From Alphaproteobacteria bacterium (GTDB lineage: Bacteria; Pseudomonadota; Alphaproteobacteria; SHNJ01): a stretch of DNA of 64,000 nucleotides. The stretch is from contig SHNJ01000006.1 in NCBI GenBank assembly GCA_004295055.1, forward strand, positions 49,770-113,769. The letters are read 5' to 3'. Positions 9,004 to 18,542 of this stretch are shown one piece after another; within the stretch, counting starts at the first letter, position 1; every line of letters begins with the position of its first letter. The position numbers and the translations under genes are program-made. The notes under the pieces were generated by a model. The model was given only the letters and a program-made list of their open reading frames with translations, searched no databases and had not been told where the DNA came from.

Positions 9004-11495
9004 AATTCACTTTATCCTGGCTGAAAGAACATCTCGATACCGATGCGGATTTAAAAACCATCACCGACAAATTGACGGCAATTGGGCTTGAGGTTGAAGA
9101 TGTAGTCGATAACTCCAAGGCCCTCGCGCCATTTATTATCGCCTATGTCGAATCGGCGGAACAACATCCCAATGCCGACCGGTTAAAAGTTTGCAAGGTC
9201 AATGATAATCACCAAACCTATCAAATTGTTTGCGGCGCGCCGAATGCGCGCGCTGGCATGAAGGCGGTTTTATCGCTGCCCGGCATGGTGATTCCATCGA
9301 CGGGAGAGGCCTTGAAAAAAGGCGCGATTCGCGGCGTGGAATCCCAAGGCATGATGTGCTCGGCCGCGGAGTTGGGCCTGGGCGTGGACAGCGCCGGGAT
9401 TATCGAATTGCCGGCGGATGCGCCGGTGGGTGCGCCATACGCCAAAACCTATGGCCTGGATGATGCAGTAATTGAAATTAATTTAACGCCGAACCGGGCG
9501 GATTGTACCGGCATTTACGGCATTGCGCGCGATTTGGCGGCTGCGGGTTTAGGCAAATTAAAACCGATTTCCATGCCGAAAATAAATCCGGCAAACGGAC
9601 AAAAATGGGATGTTAAAATTGAAACGCCGGATTGCCCGCAATTTGCGTCGTGCCTGATCAAGGGCGTGAAAAACGCCTCTTCGCCGGAATGGCTGCAAAG
9701 TAAATTGCGCGCCATTGGCTTGCGCCCCATTTCGGCGTTGGTCGATATCACCAATTATTTTACCATTGTTTATGGCCGCCCGATGCACGTATTCGATGTG
9801 GCAAAATTGCGTGGCGCGATGCGCGTGCACCCGGCGAAAGGCGGCGAGAAAATTGCCGCGCTGAATGACAAGGAATATCAGTTGCAGCCTGGTATGACCG
9901 CGATTTCCGATGATTCCGGCGTAATCAGCGTTGCGGGCATTGTTGGCGGCGCATCGACCGGCGTCGATGAAAATACCAAAGACGTATTGCTCGAAGTGGC
10001 ATTGTGGAATCCTGATCGTATCGCCGAAACGGGCCGCAAATTGGAATGCATTACCGATGCGCGGTATCGTTTTGAACGCGGCGTCGATCCCGAATTTGTA
10101 AAACCATCGCTGGATTTGGCGACCAAAATGATTTTGGATTTATGCGGCGGCAATGCTGGCGAGCCGGTTGTTACCGGAAAAACGCCGGAATATAAACGGC
10201 AAATTGAATTCCGCGCCTCGCGCATTAAATCGCTGGGCGGCGCGGATTTGCCTGCATCTTCGGCGCAAGATATTTTGGCAAAATTGGGTTTCCAAGTTGC
10301 GGATAGCGGTAAAGAAATTTGGGCCATCACCCCGCCATCCTGGCGCGGCGATGTGCATGGCGAGGCCGATATTGTCGAAGAAATTATTCGCCTGATCGGG
10401 TTCGATAATATTCCAGCCGCATCCTTGCCGATGGGCAAGATAGAGGCAGGACAGGCCTTAAGCGCCTCGCAAAAAAGAATTGCCTTGGCGCGGCGCGCCT
10501 TGGCGGTGCGGGGAATGTTGCAATCCACCTCGTTTGCCTTTGTTTCGCGTGAACAAGCGGAATTGTTCGGCGATATAAAAACCGAATTGACGCTGAAGAA
10601 TCCCATTGCTTCCGATTTAAATTATATGCGCCCCAGCATTTTGCCGTCCTTATTGCAGATGGTGAAATCGAACGCGGATCGCAGCAATCCGGATTTGGCG
10701 ATATTTGAAATTGGTCCGCAATATGCGGGTGTAAAGCCGGAAGATCAAAAAATTGTGGCTGCCGCCATCCGCAGCGGCGTAACCCCACGCCATTGGCAGG
10801 AAAAATCGCGCAAGGTTAATGCGTTCGATGCCAAGGCGGATGCGTTGGCCTTATTGGCGGAATTGGGCGTCGATGCGTCCAAAGGACAAATCACGGCCGG
10901 CGCGCCGGAATGGTATCATCCTGGCCAATCGGGCGTCGTTAAATTTGGCCCGAATATTTTGGCGCAATTCGGCGTGCTGCATCCAAAAATATTGGCGCAT
11001 TACGATATAAAATTGCCAGTGGTTGCGGCAGAAATATTTCTGGAAAATATTCCAGCGCCAAAATCCAAAAGCGGCAAGGCGCGCACATTGCTGAAATTAT
11101 CACCATTTCAACCGGTTTCGCGCGATTTCGCATTTTTGGTAGATCAATCGGTTTCGGCCGATGCGGTGATACGCGCCGCGCGCGATGCGGATAAAAATTT
11201 GATCGTCGATGTTTATGTATTTGATGAATTTAGATTTAAAAAAGATGCTGCAATAAAAGACTTGGAAACAGAAAAAGCAATTGCTGAAGCTAGTCAATAC
11301 CCTATAATTGATATGTCGGATTCAGAATTCAATAGTGTCGCTAAAGATAAGAAGTTTACGGCGGTTAAATCTATTGCCATTGCTGTGACCATGCAGCCAG
11401 CCGATAAGACCCTGACCGATGCGGAAATCGAAGCGGTTTGTAAAAAAATCGTCGATTCGGTGATCGCCGCGACGGGCGGAACGCTTAGAACTTGA
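9000..11495 (+). CDS. pheT: Phenylalanyl-tRNA synthetase beta subunit
   Basis: This subunit carries tRNA-binding and editing functions. Domains in order: N-terminal [15 protein letters not shown], an EMAP/OB-type tRNA-binding domain (residues about 40-150), the B3/B4 editing region, the B5 domain, the catalytic-like core and a C-terminal FDX-ACB anticodon-binding domain. The 831-residue length is slightly above the family norm. The excess is an in-frame, AT-rich stretch of roughly 35-40 residues within the FDX-ACB domain, between VYVFDEF and KSIAIAVTMQP (about 11,227-11,369). Its base composition differs from flanking codons. Confidence 0.96.
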   Translation: MKFTLSWLKEHLDTDADLKTITDKLTAIGLEVEDVVDNSKALAPFIIAYVESAEQHPNADRLKVCKVNDNHQTYQIVCGAPNARAGMKAVLSLPGMVIPSTGEALKKGAIRGVESQGMMCSAAELGLGVDSAGIIELPADAPVGAPYAKTYGLDDAVIEINLTPNRADCTGIYGIARDLAAAGLGKLKPISMPKINPANGQKWDVKIETPDCPQFASCLIKGVKNASSPEWLQSKLRAIGLRPISALVDITNYFTIVYGRPMHVFDVAKLRGAMRVHPAKGGEKIAALNDKEYQLQPGMTAISDDSGVISVAGIVGGASTGVDENTKDVLLEVALWNPDRIAETGRKLECITDARYRFERGVDPEFVKPSLDLATKMILDLCGGNAGEPVVTGKTPEYKRQIEFRASRIKSLGGADLPASSAQDILAKLGFQVADSGKEIWAITPPSWRGDVHGEADIVEEIIRLIGFDNIPAASLPMGKIEAGQALSASQKRIALARRALAVRGMLQSTSFAFVSREQAELFGDIKTELTLKNPIASDLNYMRPSILPSLLQMVKSNADRSNPDLAIFEIGPQYAGVKPEDQKIVAAAIRSGVTPRHWQEKSRKVNAFDAKADALALLAELGVDASKGQITAGAPEWYHPGQSGVVKFGPNILAQFGVLHPKILAHYDIKLPVVAAEIFLENIPAPKSKSGKARTLLKLSPFQPVSRDFAFLVDQSVSADAVIRAARDADKNLIVDVYVFDEFRFKKDAAIKDLETEKAIAEASQYPIIDMSDSEFNSVAKDKKFTAVKSIAIAVTMQPADKTLTDAEIEAVCKKIVDSVIAATGGTLRT

Positions 11496-12037
11496 TGATT
11501 GCCAAGCCATTATCGCAAATTGAAACAGAACGCTTATTGCTACGCCCTGTTACGGCCAATGATGCGCCGGAAATTTATTCCAAATGGGGCAGCAGTGCGA
11601 TTGTCGCCAAATACATGAGCTGGAAATGCGGCATTCCGGCGGAAACCGAAAAATTCCTGCGTTATGCCGAGACGGCCTGGAACACGGGCGAGGAATATAC
11701 CTGGGTGATTGCGTTGAAATCCGCGCCAAAGGACTTGATCGGGTCGTTCGGAATCCGGGTACGGGCGGATGATGCCGATTTTGGATATTTATTAATGCCT
11801 GAGTTCTGGGGCCGGGGTTATATCGCCGAGGCAGGGCAGCCAATCATCGATTGGTGCTGGAAATTGCCCCATATAAAACGCATATGGGCGGTGCATCATG
11901 CCGACAATCCAAATTCCGGCCGGGTAATGCGAAAATTAGGGCTAGGGCTAGAGTCTATTTGCAAAAATAACAAAATTTACCCGCAAATCAGCGATACTAT
12001 TTTGCAGGATGAATGTTTGTATTCTATTGTAAAATAA
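11495..12037 (+). CDS. GNAT acetyltransferase, RimJ/RimL-like
   Basis: The N-terminus [20 protein letters not shown] is the typical start of the RimJ/RimL branch of GNAT N-acetyltransferases, which use acetyl-CoA to acetylate protein N-termini or small amines. The central segment with [18 protein letters not shown] corresponds to the acetyl-CoA binding strand and the Q/RxxGxG/A loop. [17 protein letters not shown] is the usual C-terminal part. The start ATG overlaps the pheT stop (TGATG), so it is probably translated with pheT. The substrate is unknown. Confidence 0.85.
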   Translation: MIAKPLSQIETERLLLRPVTANDAPEIYSKWGSSAIVAKYMSWKCGIPAETEKFLRYAETAWNTGEEYTWVIALKSAPKDLIGSFGIRVRADDADFGYLLMPEFWGRGYIAEAGQPIIDWCWKLPHIKRIWAVHHADNPNSGRVMRKLGLGLESICKNNKIYPQISDTILQDECLYSIVK

Positions 12038-12053
12038 GCTAAAACTACCGCCC

Positions 12054-13856
12054 ATGACGCACGATTTATCGAAAATTAGAAACTTTTCCATTATTGCCCA
12101 TATCGATCACGGCAAATCGACTTTAGCCGACCGTTTGATCCAATATTGCGGCGGCTTGACCGACCGGGAAATGACCGATCAGGTTCTGGATAATATGGAT
12201 ATCGAAAAAGAACGCGGTATTACCATCAAGGCGCAAACCGTGCGTTTGAATTACAAGGCCGATGACGGCATTACCTATCAGTTGAATTTGATGGATACCC
12301 CAGGCCACGTGGATTTTGCTTACGAAGTATCGCGCTGTCTCGCCGCTTGCGAAGGATCGTTGCTGGTGGTCGATTCCACTCAAGGGGTCGAGGCGCAAAC
12401 GTTGGCCAACGTGTACCAAGCCATCGATGCCGGTCATGAAATTATTCCGGTGGTCAATAAAATCGATTTGCCGGCGGCCGATGTTGAAAAAGTAAAAACC
12501 CAGATCGAGGATATTATAGGCATCGATGCATCGGACGCCGTGCCGATTTCCGCCAAGGCAGGGATTGGGATCAAAGAAACGCTGGAAGCAATTGTTAAAC
12601 GTTTGCCAGCGCCAAAGGGCGATGTAAACGCGCCGTTAAAGGCGATGCTGATCGATTCGTGGTACGATCCTTATTGGGGCGTTGTGACATTGGTGCGCGT
12701 GCGCGAAGGCGTTTTGAAAAAAGGCCAGAAAATCCGTTTTATGTCGAATAATGCGGCCTATTCGCTGGATCGTCTCGGTATTTTCACGCCAAAAAATGTC
12801 GAGAAAGACGCGTTATATCCTGGGGAAGTCGGATTTTTCACCGCTGGCATTAAAACCATTTCCGATACCAAGATCGGCGATACGATTACGGATGATAAAA
12901 CCCCAACCGCGGAACCGCTGCCCGGATTTAAGCCCAGCATTCCTGTGGTTTGGTGCGGCCTTTATCCGACCGATGCCGGAGAATTTGAAAAACTGCGCGA
13001 TTCCTTGGCGAAATTGCGCCTGAATGACGCCAGCTTTCATTTTGAACAGGAAACATCGCAGGCGCTGGGATTCGGATTCCGCTGTGGTTTCCTTGGATTG
13101 CTGCATTTGGAAATTATTCAGGAACGGCTGGAACGCGAATTTAATCTGGATCTGATTACCACCGCTCCATCGGTTATTTACAAAGTCTACATGACCGACG
13201 GAACATACAAGGAATTGCATAATCCTGCCGATTATCCCGATGCGACCAAATTAGAAAAAATTGAGGAGCCTTGGATCAAGGCGACGATCATGACGCCGGA
13301 TGAATATCTGGGCGGGATTTTGCAGTTATGCAACGACCGTCGCGGCGAACAAGTGGATTTAACTTATGTCGGGCCACGCGCGATGGCGGTTTACCGTTTG
13401 CCGCTGAATGAAGTGGTGTTCGATTTTTATGACCGTTTGAAGTCTATTTCACGCGGTTATGCCAGCTTTGACTATCAAATCGAAGATTACAAACCGGAAG
13501 ATTTGGTGAAAATGACTATTCTGGTCAATGGCGATCCGGTCGACGCGTTGGCCATCATCGTGCACCGCGCTCGCGCCGAAAAACGCGGCCGGGTATTGTG
13601 CGAAAAATTAAAAGAATTGATCCCGCGGCAAATGTTCCAGGTTGCGATTCAAGCGGCCATCGGCGGGAAAATCGTGGCGCGCGAAACTATTTCCGCGATG
13701 CGCAAAGACGTGTTGTGGCGTTGTTATGGCGGCGATATTACGCGTAAACGCAAACTGCTGGAAAAGCAAAAAGAAGGCAAAAAACGCATGCGCCAGGTGG
13801 GTAACGTCGAAATCCCGCAATCCGCCTTTATCGCCGCGCTGAAACTGGACGATTGA
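12054..13856 (+). CDS. lepA: Elongation factor 4 (LepA), translational GTPase
   Basis: LepA is a membrane-associated or cytosolic GTPase that acts on ribosomes under stress and in initiation. Visible GTPase motifs are [13 protein letters not shown] (G1), the G2 region ending [21 protein letters not shown] (G3) and NKIDLPAA (G4). They are followed by the EF-G-like domains and the LepA-specific C-terminal domain ([16 protein letters not shown]). The 600-residue length is standard. No strong ribosome binding site is visible before the ATG. Confidence 0.97.
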   Translation: MTHDLSKIRNFSIIAHIDHGKSTLADRLIQYCGGLTDREMTDQVLDNMDIEKERGITIKAQTVRLNYKADDGITYQLNLMDTPGHVDFAYEVSRCLAACEGSLLVVDSTQGVEAQTLANVYQAIDAGHEIIPVVNKIDLPAADVEKVKTQIEDIIGIDASDAVPISAKAGIGIKETLEAIVKRLPAPKGDVNAPLKAMLIDSWYDPYWGVVTLVRVREGVLKKGQKIRFMSNNAAYSLDRLGIFTPKNVEKDALYPGEVGFFTAGIKTISDTKIGDTITDDKTPTAEPLPGFKPSIPVVWCGLYPTDAGEFEKLRDSLAKLRLNDASFHFEQETSQALGFGFRCGFLGLLHLEIIQERLEREFNLDLITTAPSVIYKVYMTDGTYKELHNPADYPDATKLEKIEEPWIKATIMTPDEYLGGILQLCNDRRGEQVDLTYVGPRAMAVYRLPLNEVVFDFYDRLKSISRGYASFDYQIEDYKPEDLVKMTILVNGDPVDALAIIVHRARAEKRGRVLCEKLKELIPRQMFQVAIQAAIGGKIVARETISAMRKDVLWRCYGGDITRKRKLLEKQKEGKKRMRQVGNVEIPQSAFIAALKLDD

Positions 13857-13859
13857 TCT

Positions 13860-14150
13860 ATGCCGCCGCAGAAACCGCCGCATATCCTGAATGCCGCTTC
13901 GAATTTGCTGGGAATTTGCTTTATTTTGATTACCGGCATTAAATTGACGGCGCGGGATGTAAACACTCTGGCGGATGAAATAACCGTGTTCGCGGCATTT
14001 TGTTTTTTATCCAGCTGTATTTTATCTTATTCCGCGATGCGGTCTGAAAGAAATTCCAGCCGGTTTGAAGATTTTGCCGATCACGCTTTTATGCTGGGCT
14101 TGATTATCTTGTTTATAGCCGTATTTATTTTCGCAGGCGGCATATTATAA
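13860..14150 (+). CDS. Small membrane protein of unknown function, 96 aa
   Basis: It begins four bases after lepA. The protein has two to three hydrophobic segments (about residues 13-30, 42-60 and 76-96), and the last runs to the C-terminus. I do not recognise the family. The close spacing suggests it sits in the lepA transcript. Its end overlaps the convergent ExoD-like gene by six bases. Confidence 0.6.
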   Translation: MPPQKPPHILNAASNLLGICFILITGIKLTARDVNTLADEITVFAAFCFLSSCILSYSAMRSERNSSRFEDFADHAFMLGLIILFIAVFIFAGGIL

Positions 14151-14789
14151 AAGATTGTTATAAACTTTCATAATGCCTTCCACCCCTAATAAAACAACGG
14201 TGGCATTGAACGCCAGCGCCATTGCTCCGACAATCATCCCAAGCAGGACGAACAATCCGTCTTTTTCAATCATACCAAGAGCGATAAGCGCGATCGGTAT
14301 TGCCAACACCAGATTTCCCAGCGGAATCGGCAAAGACATGGTTGCCGCCATCACCAATATTGCCAGCCCAACTGCCGGTTTCATGTAAGGATGGGTTAAT
14401 CCCATCAGCCTGGGACGCAATATGCGTTCCACTTTTTCAATAATTGGCCGCGCCTTGGAAAAAAGTTTCTGGAAATTTTCTTTGTCGATACCGCGTTCCA
14501 TCACCGATTTCGGCAGCCAGGGCCGTTTCAACCCCAACAATAATTGCAAACTGATTAATGCCATCGGCACGCCGAATATGGTGGACAGTCCGGGCAGGGG
14601 CAGTGGGATTAAATTTGGCAAATCCAGAACCAGAATTAACAAGCCATAGCCGCGCGATCCAAGCGCATCGACCAAATGGCCGATAGTGACTTTGGATTCT
14701 TGATGTGATGCGCCGAAATTTTCCAAAAGCGTGGATACGCTTTTGCGGTAATTGTCGTTGGCGAGGCTGGGAGGATTTAATGGATTCAT
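14145..14789 (-). CDS. ExoD-family membrane protein (exopolysaccharide synthesis)
   Basis: The protein matches the ExoD family, named for a Rhizobium exopolysaccharide and alkali-tolerance gene. Typical segments are LGSRGYGLLILVLDLPNLIP, PGLSTIFGVPMALISLQLLLG and KRPWLPKSVMERGI. These are followed by several C-terminal membrane spans. The molecular activity of the family is not well defined. The 214-residue length is normal, and the gene stands alone and convergent to the lepA group. Confidence 0.85.
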   Translation of the reverse strand: MNPLNPPSLANDNYRKSVSTLLENFGASHQESKVTIGHLVDALGSRGYGLLILVLDLPNLIPLPLPGLSTIFGVPMALISLQLLLGLKRPWLPKSVMERGIDKENFQKLFSKARPIIEKVERILRPRLMGLTHPYMKPAVGLAILVMAATMSLPIPLGNLVLAIPIALIALGMIEKDGLFVLLGMIVGAMALAFNATVVLLGVEGIMKVYNNLL

Positions 14790-15112
14790 AAGGTTTCTTT
14801 ATCTAAGGCTTTTTATCCGAATTTCCAACCGCAAAGCGTTACCGAAAATCAGTATTCCAGAATTGGCCTGTGGCCTGGGGCATAAGCAAGAATATGGCGA
14901 AAATCCTGAAAAGAAGGATGTTTTTCATGCAAAAATCGGCGTAAAAGCCCCCATATTTTAATAAAGGAATGTTTGCCAGAAAAAGTCAATTGCGCTAAAA
15001 AGACAGGCTGATAAGTTGGGGTAACCAATAGAAGCTTGTCTGGTGGAAACAGTCCACCTTCGCCAAGGCTTCGGTGGACAACCTGTACTTATTGTTTTTT
15101 ACGGTAAAGGTT
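14790..15112. other. Intergenic region upstream of tRNA-Ser, with overlapping hairpins
   Basis: No convincing gene is present. Near the right end GGTGGA (15042-15047) can pair with TCCACC (15053-15058), and GTCCACC (15052-15058) can pair instead with GGTGGAC (15073-15079). The two hairpins are mutually exclusive. They could belong to a palindromic repeat or to tRNA leader processing. Confidence 0.5.
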
Positions 15113-15202
15113 GGATGGGTGGCCGAGTGGTTGAAGGCGCACCCCTGGAAAGGGTGTAGACGTGAAAGCGTCTCGTGAGTTCGAATCTCATCCCATCCGC
15201 CA
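15113..15202 (+). tRNA. tRNA-Ser (anticodon GGA)
   Basis: The acceptor stem GGATGGG (15113-15119) pairs with CCCATCC (15192-15198), and discriminator G and an encoded CCA end at 15202. The anticodon stem CACCC/GGGTG encloses the seven-base loop CTGGAAA with GGA at 15147-15149, and a long variable arm follows as in serine tRNAs. It reads UCC and UCU codons. The island begins about 80 bases downstream. Confidence 0.97.
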
Positions 15203-15651
15203 TTATCCCTATCACGAACATTCTCTGTCCGGTTTTTCCGGTTAGCGACAGCCCGCCTTTCATGGGTTAGCGGCACATTTTCTGTGTACCGCGTCGTCAA
15301 TGCCGGTTTGCTCAACAGCGCCCGATTTTTCTCTGAATGGGGTTTTATTCTCTGATGGGTGTGTACTGTTTGAGGTCGGTACTCACCCGTAAACGGCTGA
15401 TTCGCCTGATGCGTGATTTCCGGTTTCGGTTCTGGGGTTCGTCACCCGATTTCGAGCATTTTCAGGGGTCAATGTCGTATAGAAGGGTGTTCTATCGTGT
15501 TCAAAGGTTATTGTTGCCCTTTTCGCGCGCGCGTAAAATCAGGGTATGTCAGCACCTCGCAAAAACATCGGTTTCTCTGGTCTATTCGACTGGACTTCAT
15601 CGCGGAACGGAGCGTTCATGGCGAAACTTCTCAGGAAAGGAGAGTCGCACC
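15203..15651. other. Left end of integrative element 1, non-coding
   Basis: There is no gene, although a frame is open through it. TGTGTACC occurs at 15283 and TGTGTAC again 77 bases on (15360), followed by an opposite GGTACTCACCC (15378-15388). The left end of element 2 has the same motifs with the same 77-base spacing. A conserved block at 15588-15625 with GAGCGTTCATGG precedes the first gene and recurs twice elsewhere. A ribosome binding site, AAAGGAG, stands just before the GTG start at 15652. Confidence 0.6.
15357..15388. promoter_or_regulatory. Dyad in left end of element 1, candidate recombinase site
   Basis: GGGTGTGTAC (15357-15366) faces GGTACTCACCC (15378-15388) across 11 bases. 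Element 2 has the matching dyad at 34753-34787. Its size and position beside the recombinase module fit a serine-integrase attachment or a regulatory site. Confidence 0.4.
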
Positions 15652-16110
15652 GTGAGCAATAATATTATCGCCCGCATTTCAGCCCTGCCCGCCATGACAG
15701 CGCCTGATCTGAAAAAACTCTGGAAGGATTTGTACCCCACCGAACCGCCGCCTTTCAACAAAGTCTATTTCGTCAAACGGCTGGCCTACAGGATGCAGGA
15801 GCTGGCCTATGGCGCAGACACCTATGTGCTGGAAAGAAAGCTGGAAGCCCATGCCCGCCAGTGCATGGATGCCCAGGGCAAGGTTATCAAACGGGCTGTC
15901 AGGCTGTCTCCCGACAAACCTGTCGCCGGAACGCGGCTGATGCGGGAATACAACGGTGAAAACCATGAGGTGACGATACTGCATCACGGCTTTGACTATC
16001 GGGGCAGACGCTACAAAAGCCTGTCCGCCATTGCCCGCAGCATTACGGGGACACAATGGTCGGGGCCTCTGTTCTTCGGCCTGAAACGCAGGAATGGAGG
16101 CCAGCCATGA
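15652..16110 (+). CDS. DUF2924 family protein, element 1
   Basis: DUF2924 proteins regularly stand directly before large serine recombinases in alphaproteobacterial elements; their role is unknown. The 152-residue protein shows PPPFNKVYFVKRLAYRMQEL and the basic C-terminal region with GTRLMREYNGENHEVTIL and FDYRGRRYKSLSAIARSITG. This second part resembles a small DNA-binding or SWI6-like fold. The GTG start at 15652 is chosen because the element 2 homologue (35068) starts at the same alignment position and AAAGGAG precedes it. The stop overlaps the recombinase start (ATGA). Confidence 0.85.
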   Translation: MSNNIIARISALPAMTAPDLKKLWKDLYPTEPPPFNKVYFVKRLAYRMQELAYGADTYVLERKLEAHARQCMDAQGKVIKRAVRLSPDKPVAGTRLMREYNGENHEVTILHHGFDYRGRRYKSLSAIARSITGTQWSGPLFFGLKRRNGGQP

Positions 16111-17447
16111 CGATCAAGCAGAAAGTCCGGTGCGCCGTCTATACCCGCAAGTCGCATGAAGAAGGTCTGGAACAGGAGTTCAATTCGCTGGACGCGCAGC
16201 GCGAGGCCGGTGAAGCCTATGTCACTGCCCAGCGGCATGAAGGTTGGCTACTGGTGGCAGATCATTATGATGATGGCGGTTTCTCCGGCGGCAATCTGGA
16301 ACGGCCAGCTTTGAAACGCCTTATGGCTGATATTGAGGCCGGAAAAATCAACGTCGTGGTTGTTTACAAGATTGACCGCCTGACGCGCTCGCTGCTGGAT
16401 TTCTCTCACCTGATTGAGGTGTTCGAGAAGCATAAAGTCTCGTTTGTTTCCGTCACGCAGCAGTTTAATACGACCACGTCCATGGGACGGCTGATCCTGA
16501 ACGTGCTGCTGTCTTTCGCGCAGTTTGAGCGTGAGGTCACCGGAGAACGCATCCGCGATAAACTTGCTGCTTCCAAACGCAAAGGGCTGTGGATGGGCGG
16601 TGTGCCGCCGCTGGGCTACGACATCAAAGACCGCAAACTGGTGATCAATGAAACGGAAGCTCTGATTGTACGGCAGATATTCAGCCGCTTCGAACAGCTG
16701 CAGTCCGTGACCTCTGTGGCGCAGGAAATGCGTGACAAGGGATGTCGCAGTAAAACCCACACAAGCCGCAAGGGAAAAACACGCACCGGCAGACTGATGG
16801 ATAAAGGCTTTGTCTACAGAGTGATCACCAATCCGATTTATATCGGCCAGATCGTTCATAAAGATCAGTCTTATCCAGGCCAGCACCTGCCCCTCATCGA
16901 CCAGGGTCTCTGGCAGCGGGTGCAGGATACGCTGAAAGCCAGCCCCCGCGCGCGTGGCAACTATCACCGCCGTGAAATCGGCGCAGCCCTGCGTGGCGTC
17001 CTCAAATGTGCAGGCTGCAGCTCCGGCATGACGCCAACCAGTACGAGACGGCGTGGACGGCTCTATCGTTATTACACGCCGAATGCCCACATGAAGAAAT
17101 CCTGCGCTTCCTGCCCTGTTGGCAGCGTCAGTGCCGGAGAAATAGAGGAAATTGTCCTGACGCAGCTGCAGGGAATCCTGAAATCACCGGAGATGGTTGC
17201 CGAAGCGTGGCGACAGGCTAAAGCATCAGACCCTTACGTTACAGAGCAGGACATTCACAAGTCGCTTGGCAATATCACGGAGGTCTGGGAGCATCTGTTC
17301 CCTGCCGAGCAGGAAAGGCTGATCCGGAATCTGGTGCAGGAAGTGATCCTCAAACCAGATGGCGTGGAAATCGCCATACACAGGTGTGCAGTCGGTCAGC
17401 TGGCGCAGGAATCAAGCGAAAAACTCCCGCAGAAGGAGGCTGTCTGA
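16107..17447 (+). CDS. Large serine recombinase, element 1
   Basis: This is a site-specific integrase of the resolvase/invertase superfamily. The N-terminal catalytic domain has CAVYTRKSHEEGLEQEFNSL (serine nucleophile at about residue 15), YDDGGFSGGNLERPAL and VVYKIDRLTRS. The recombinase domain follows (GVPPLGYDI onward), then a zinc-ribbon-like part (LKCAGCSSGM, CASCP) and a C-terminal helix. It has 446 residues. The ATG at 16107 overlaps the DUF2924 stop. It should catalyse integration and, with an accessory factor, excision of the element. Confidence 0.95.
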   Translation: MTIKQKVRCAVYTRKSHEEGLEQEFNSLDAQREAGEAYVTAQRHEGWLLVADHYDDGGFSGGNLERPALKRLMADIEAGKINVVVVYKIDRLTRSLLDFSHLIEVFEKHKVSFVSVTQQFNTTTSMGRLILNVLLSFAQFEREVTGERIRDKLAASKRKGLWMGGVPPLGYDIKDRKLVINETEALIVRQIFSRFEQLQSVTSVAQEMRDKGCRSKTHTSRKGKTRTGRLMDKGFVYRVITNPIYIGQIVHKDQSYPGQHLPLIDQGLWQRVQDTLKASPRARGNYHRREIGAALRGVLKCAGCSSGMTPTSTRRRGRLYRYYTPNAHMKKSCASCPVGSVSAGEIEEIVLTQLQGILKSPEMVAEAWRQAKASDPYVTEQDIHKSLGNITEVWEHLFPAEQERLIRNLVQEVILKPDGVEIAIHRCAVGQLAQESSEKLPQKEAV

Positions 17448-17866
17448 TGGAAATAACACCGGACGCCATCCGTATTCATGTGCCTGTAGCTTTCAAACGC
17501 CGTGGCGGGCGCAAGCTGATCATGCTGCCGGAAGGCAGCCCTGCCGCAGCCGCCTCTGCCCGACAGGACGCGACGCTCATCAACGGCATCGCCAAAGCAT
17601 GGCGTTGGCAGGAACTTTATGAGAGGGGAAAATTCGCTTCTCTTGAGGCTTTTACCGAAAAGTATAAGATCAACAAATCATATGCCGCACGGGTCATGCG
17701 ACTCAATCTTCTGGCTCCCGACATCCGCATGGCGATCATGGATGGAGAACAGCCGAAAGACCTGCAGCTGGCCGACCTGCTGCATCCTTTCCCGGCGGAC
17801 TGGCGGGAGCAGAGAAAAATATTTGGATTTATAAAGGAGAATAAAAATGGCATTGCCGAAACGTGA
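17447..17866 (+). CDS. HTH protein linked to the recombinase, element 1
   Basis: The 139-residue protein has a conserved N-terminal IRIHVPVAFKRRGGRKLIMLP and a helical segment with SLEAFTEKYKINKSYAARVM that looks like a helix-turn-helix. It ends with LADLLHPFPADWREQRKIF. Proteins of this kind often follow serine recombinases and may bind DNA to direct excision or regulate the operon, which is inference. The start overlaps the recombinase stop (TGATG). The homologue is at 36866-37291. Confidence 0.8.
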   Translation: MEITPDAIRIHVPVAFKRRGGRKLIMLPEGSPAAAASARQDATLINGIAKAWRWQELYERGKFASLEAFTEKYKINKSYAARVMRLNLLAPDIRMAIMDGEQPKDLQLADLLHPFPADWREQRKIFGFIKENKNGIAET

Positions 17867-18497
17867 ATATTATTATCTGCAGGAAGTTGTTCAGAAGCTG
17901 GAAATCACAGAATTTGATCTGCAATATTATTTGTCGCATGGACAGATGCTGGGATGTACCTGGATAAACAAAAGTATGTTCATTCATGAGCAGAAAGGCG
18001 TCTCATCAAAAGATGGTCAGAAAGCGCATTCGGCGCCTTACGAGGGATACGTGACTCTATCCCCCAATGACTGTCGTGAGATTTTTACCACAGGCTTTGT
18101 TCATGCCCGCGAATTCTTTGACTATCCGGAAGTGCGTCTCATCGTGCCGGAAGAACAGCCCGCAATCCTGATACGGCGCGGAGGTTTGATGGTCAGCATG
18201 TGGGATTTTGAATTTTTTGTGGAGCAATACCTTTCCGGTAAAGAAAAAAAGCCGAATCGTGGAGGTCGTCCAAGTGTGATGAAGAAAGTCCTTGAAGAGC
18301 ATGAACGGCGCATTCAAAGGAATGAAGCTTACAAGCACAACACGCGTGAAGCACTGACGTTGCGCCAGTGGGCCGAGTTGCACTTCAAGAATCGGGAAGA
18401 TGTCCCCTCACAAAATACCATTCGCAACGCGCTCATCACTTATAAGCCAAACTCTCATATAAAGCAGCAGAGCGAAGACTTGCATACTGCCGTGTAA
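17847..18497 (+). CDS. Element protein of unknown function, 216 aa, element 1
   Basis: The function is not recognised. The N-terminus LPKREYYYLQEVVQKLEITEFDLQYYLSHGQ looks like a MerR/excisionase-type winged helix, and the C-terminal part ends with SQNTIRNALITYKP. The homologue at 37313 shares both ends, while the middle differs. AAAGGAGAATAAAA precedes the start and the gene overlaps the preceding one by 20 bases. It may be a DNA-binding accessory protein. Confidence 0.75.
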   Translation: MALPKREYYYLQEVVQKLEITEFDLQYYLSHGQMLGCTWINKSMFIHEQKGVSSKDGQKAHSAPYEGYVTLSPNDCREIFTTGFVHAREFFDYPEVRLIVPEEQPAILIRRGGLMVSMWDFEFFVEQYLSGKEKKPNRGGRPSVMKKVLEEHERRIQRNEAYKHNTREALTLRQWAELHFKNREDVPSQNTIRNALITYKPNSHIKQQSEDLHTAV

Positions 18498-18507
18498 TCC
18501 GTCCCAG

Positions 18508-18539
18508 ACTGCCTGAAACATATTTGAGTTTCAGGCAGT
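18508..18539 (+). terminator. Hairpin after the recombinase operon, element 1
   Basis: ACTGCCTGAAAC (18508-18519) is followed by eight bases and its exact reverse complement GTTTCAGGCAGT (18528-18539). Only a weak T run follows, so termination is likely but not certain. Confidence 0.55.
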
Positions 18540-18542
18540 TTA

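Noticed and set aside
15113..15202. tRNA-Ser 3' end as the direct-repeat target of the island
   Set aside because: I found no copy of the tRNA 3' end at the right border; GAATCTCAT near 23217 is too short. The recombinases are serine type, which rarely use tRNA genes.
15337..15651. N-terminal extension of the element 1 DUF2924 frame
   Set aside because: It covers the dyad-rich left end. The element 2 homologue starts at the point matching GTG 15652, which has a good ribosome binding site.
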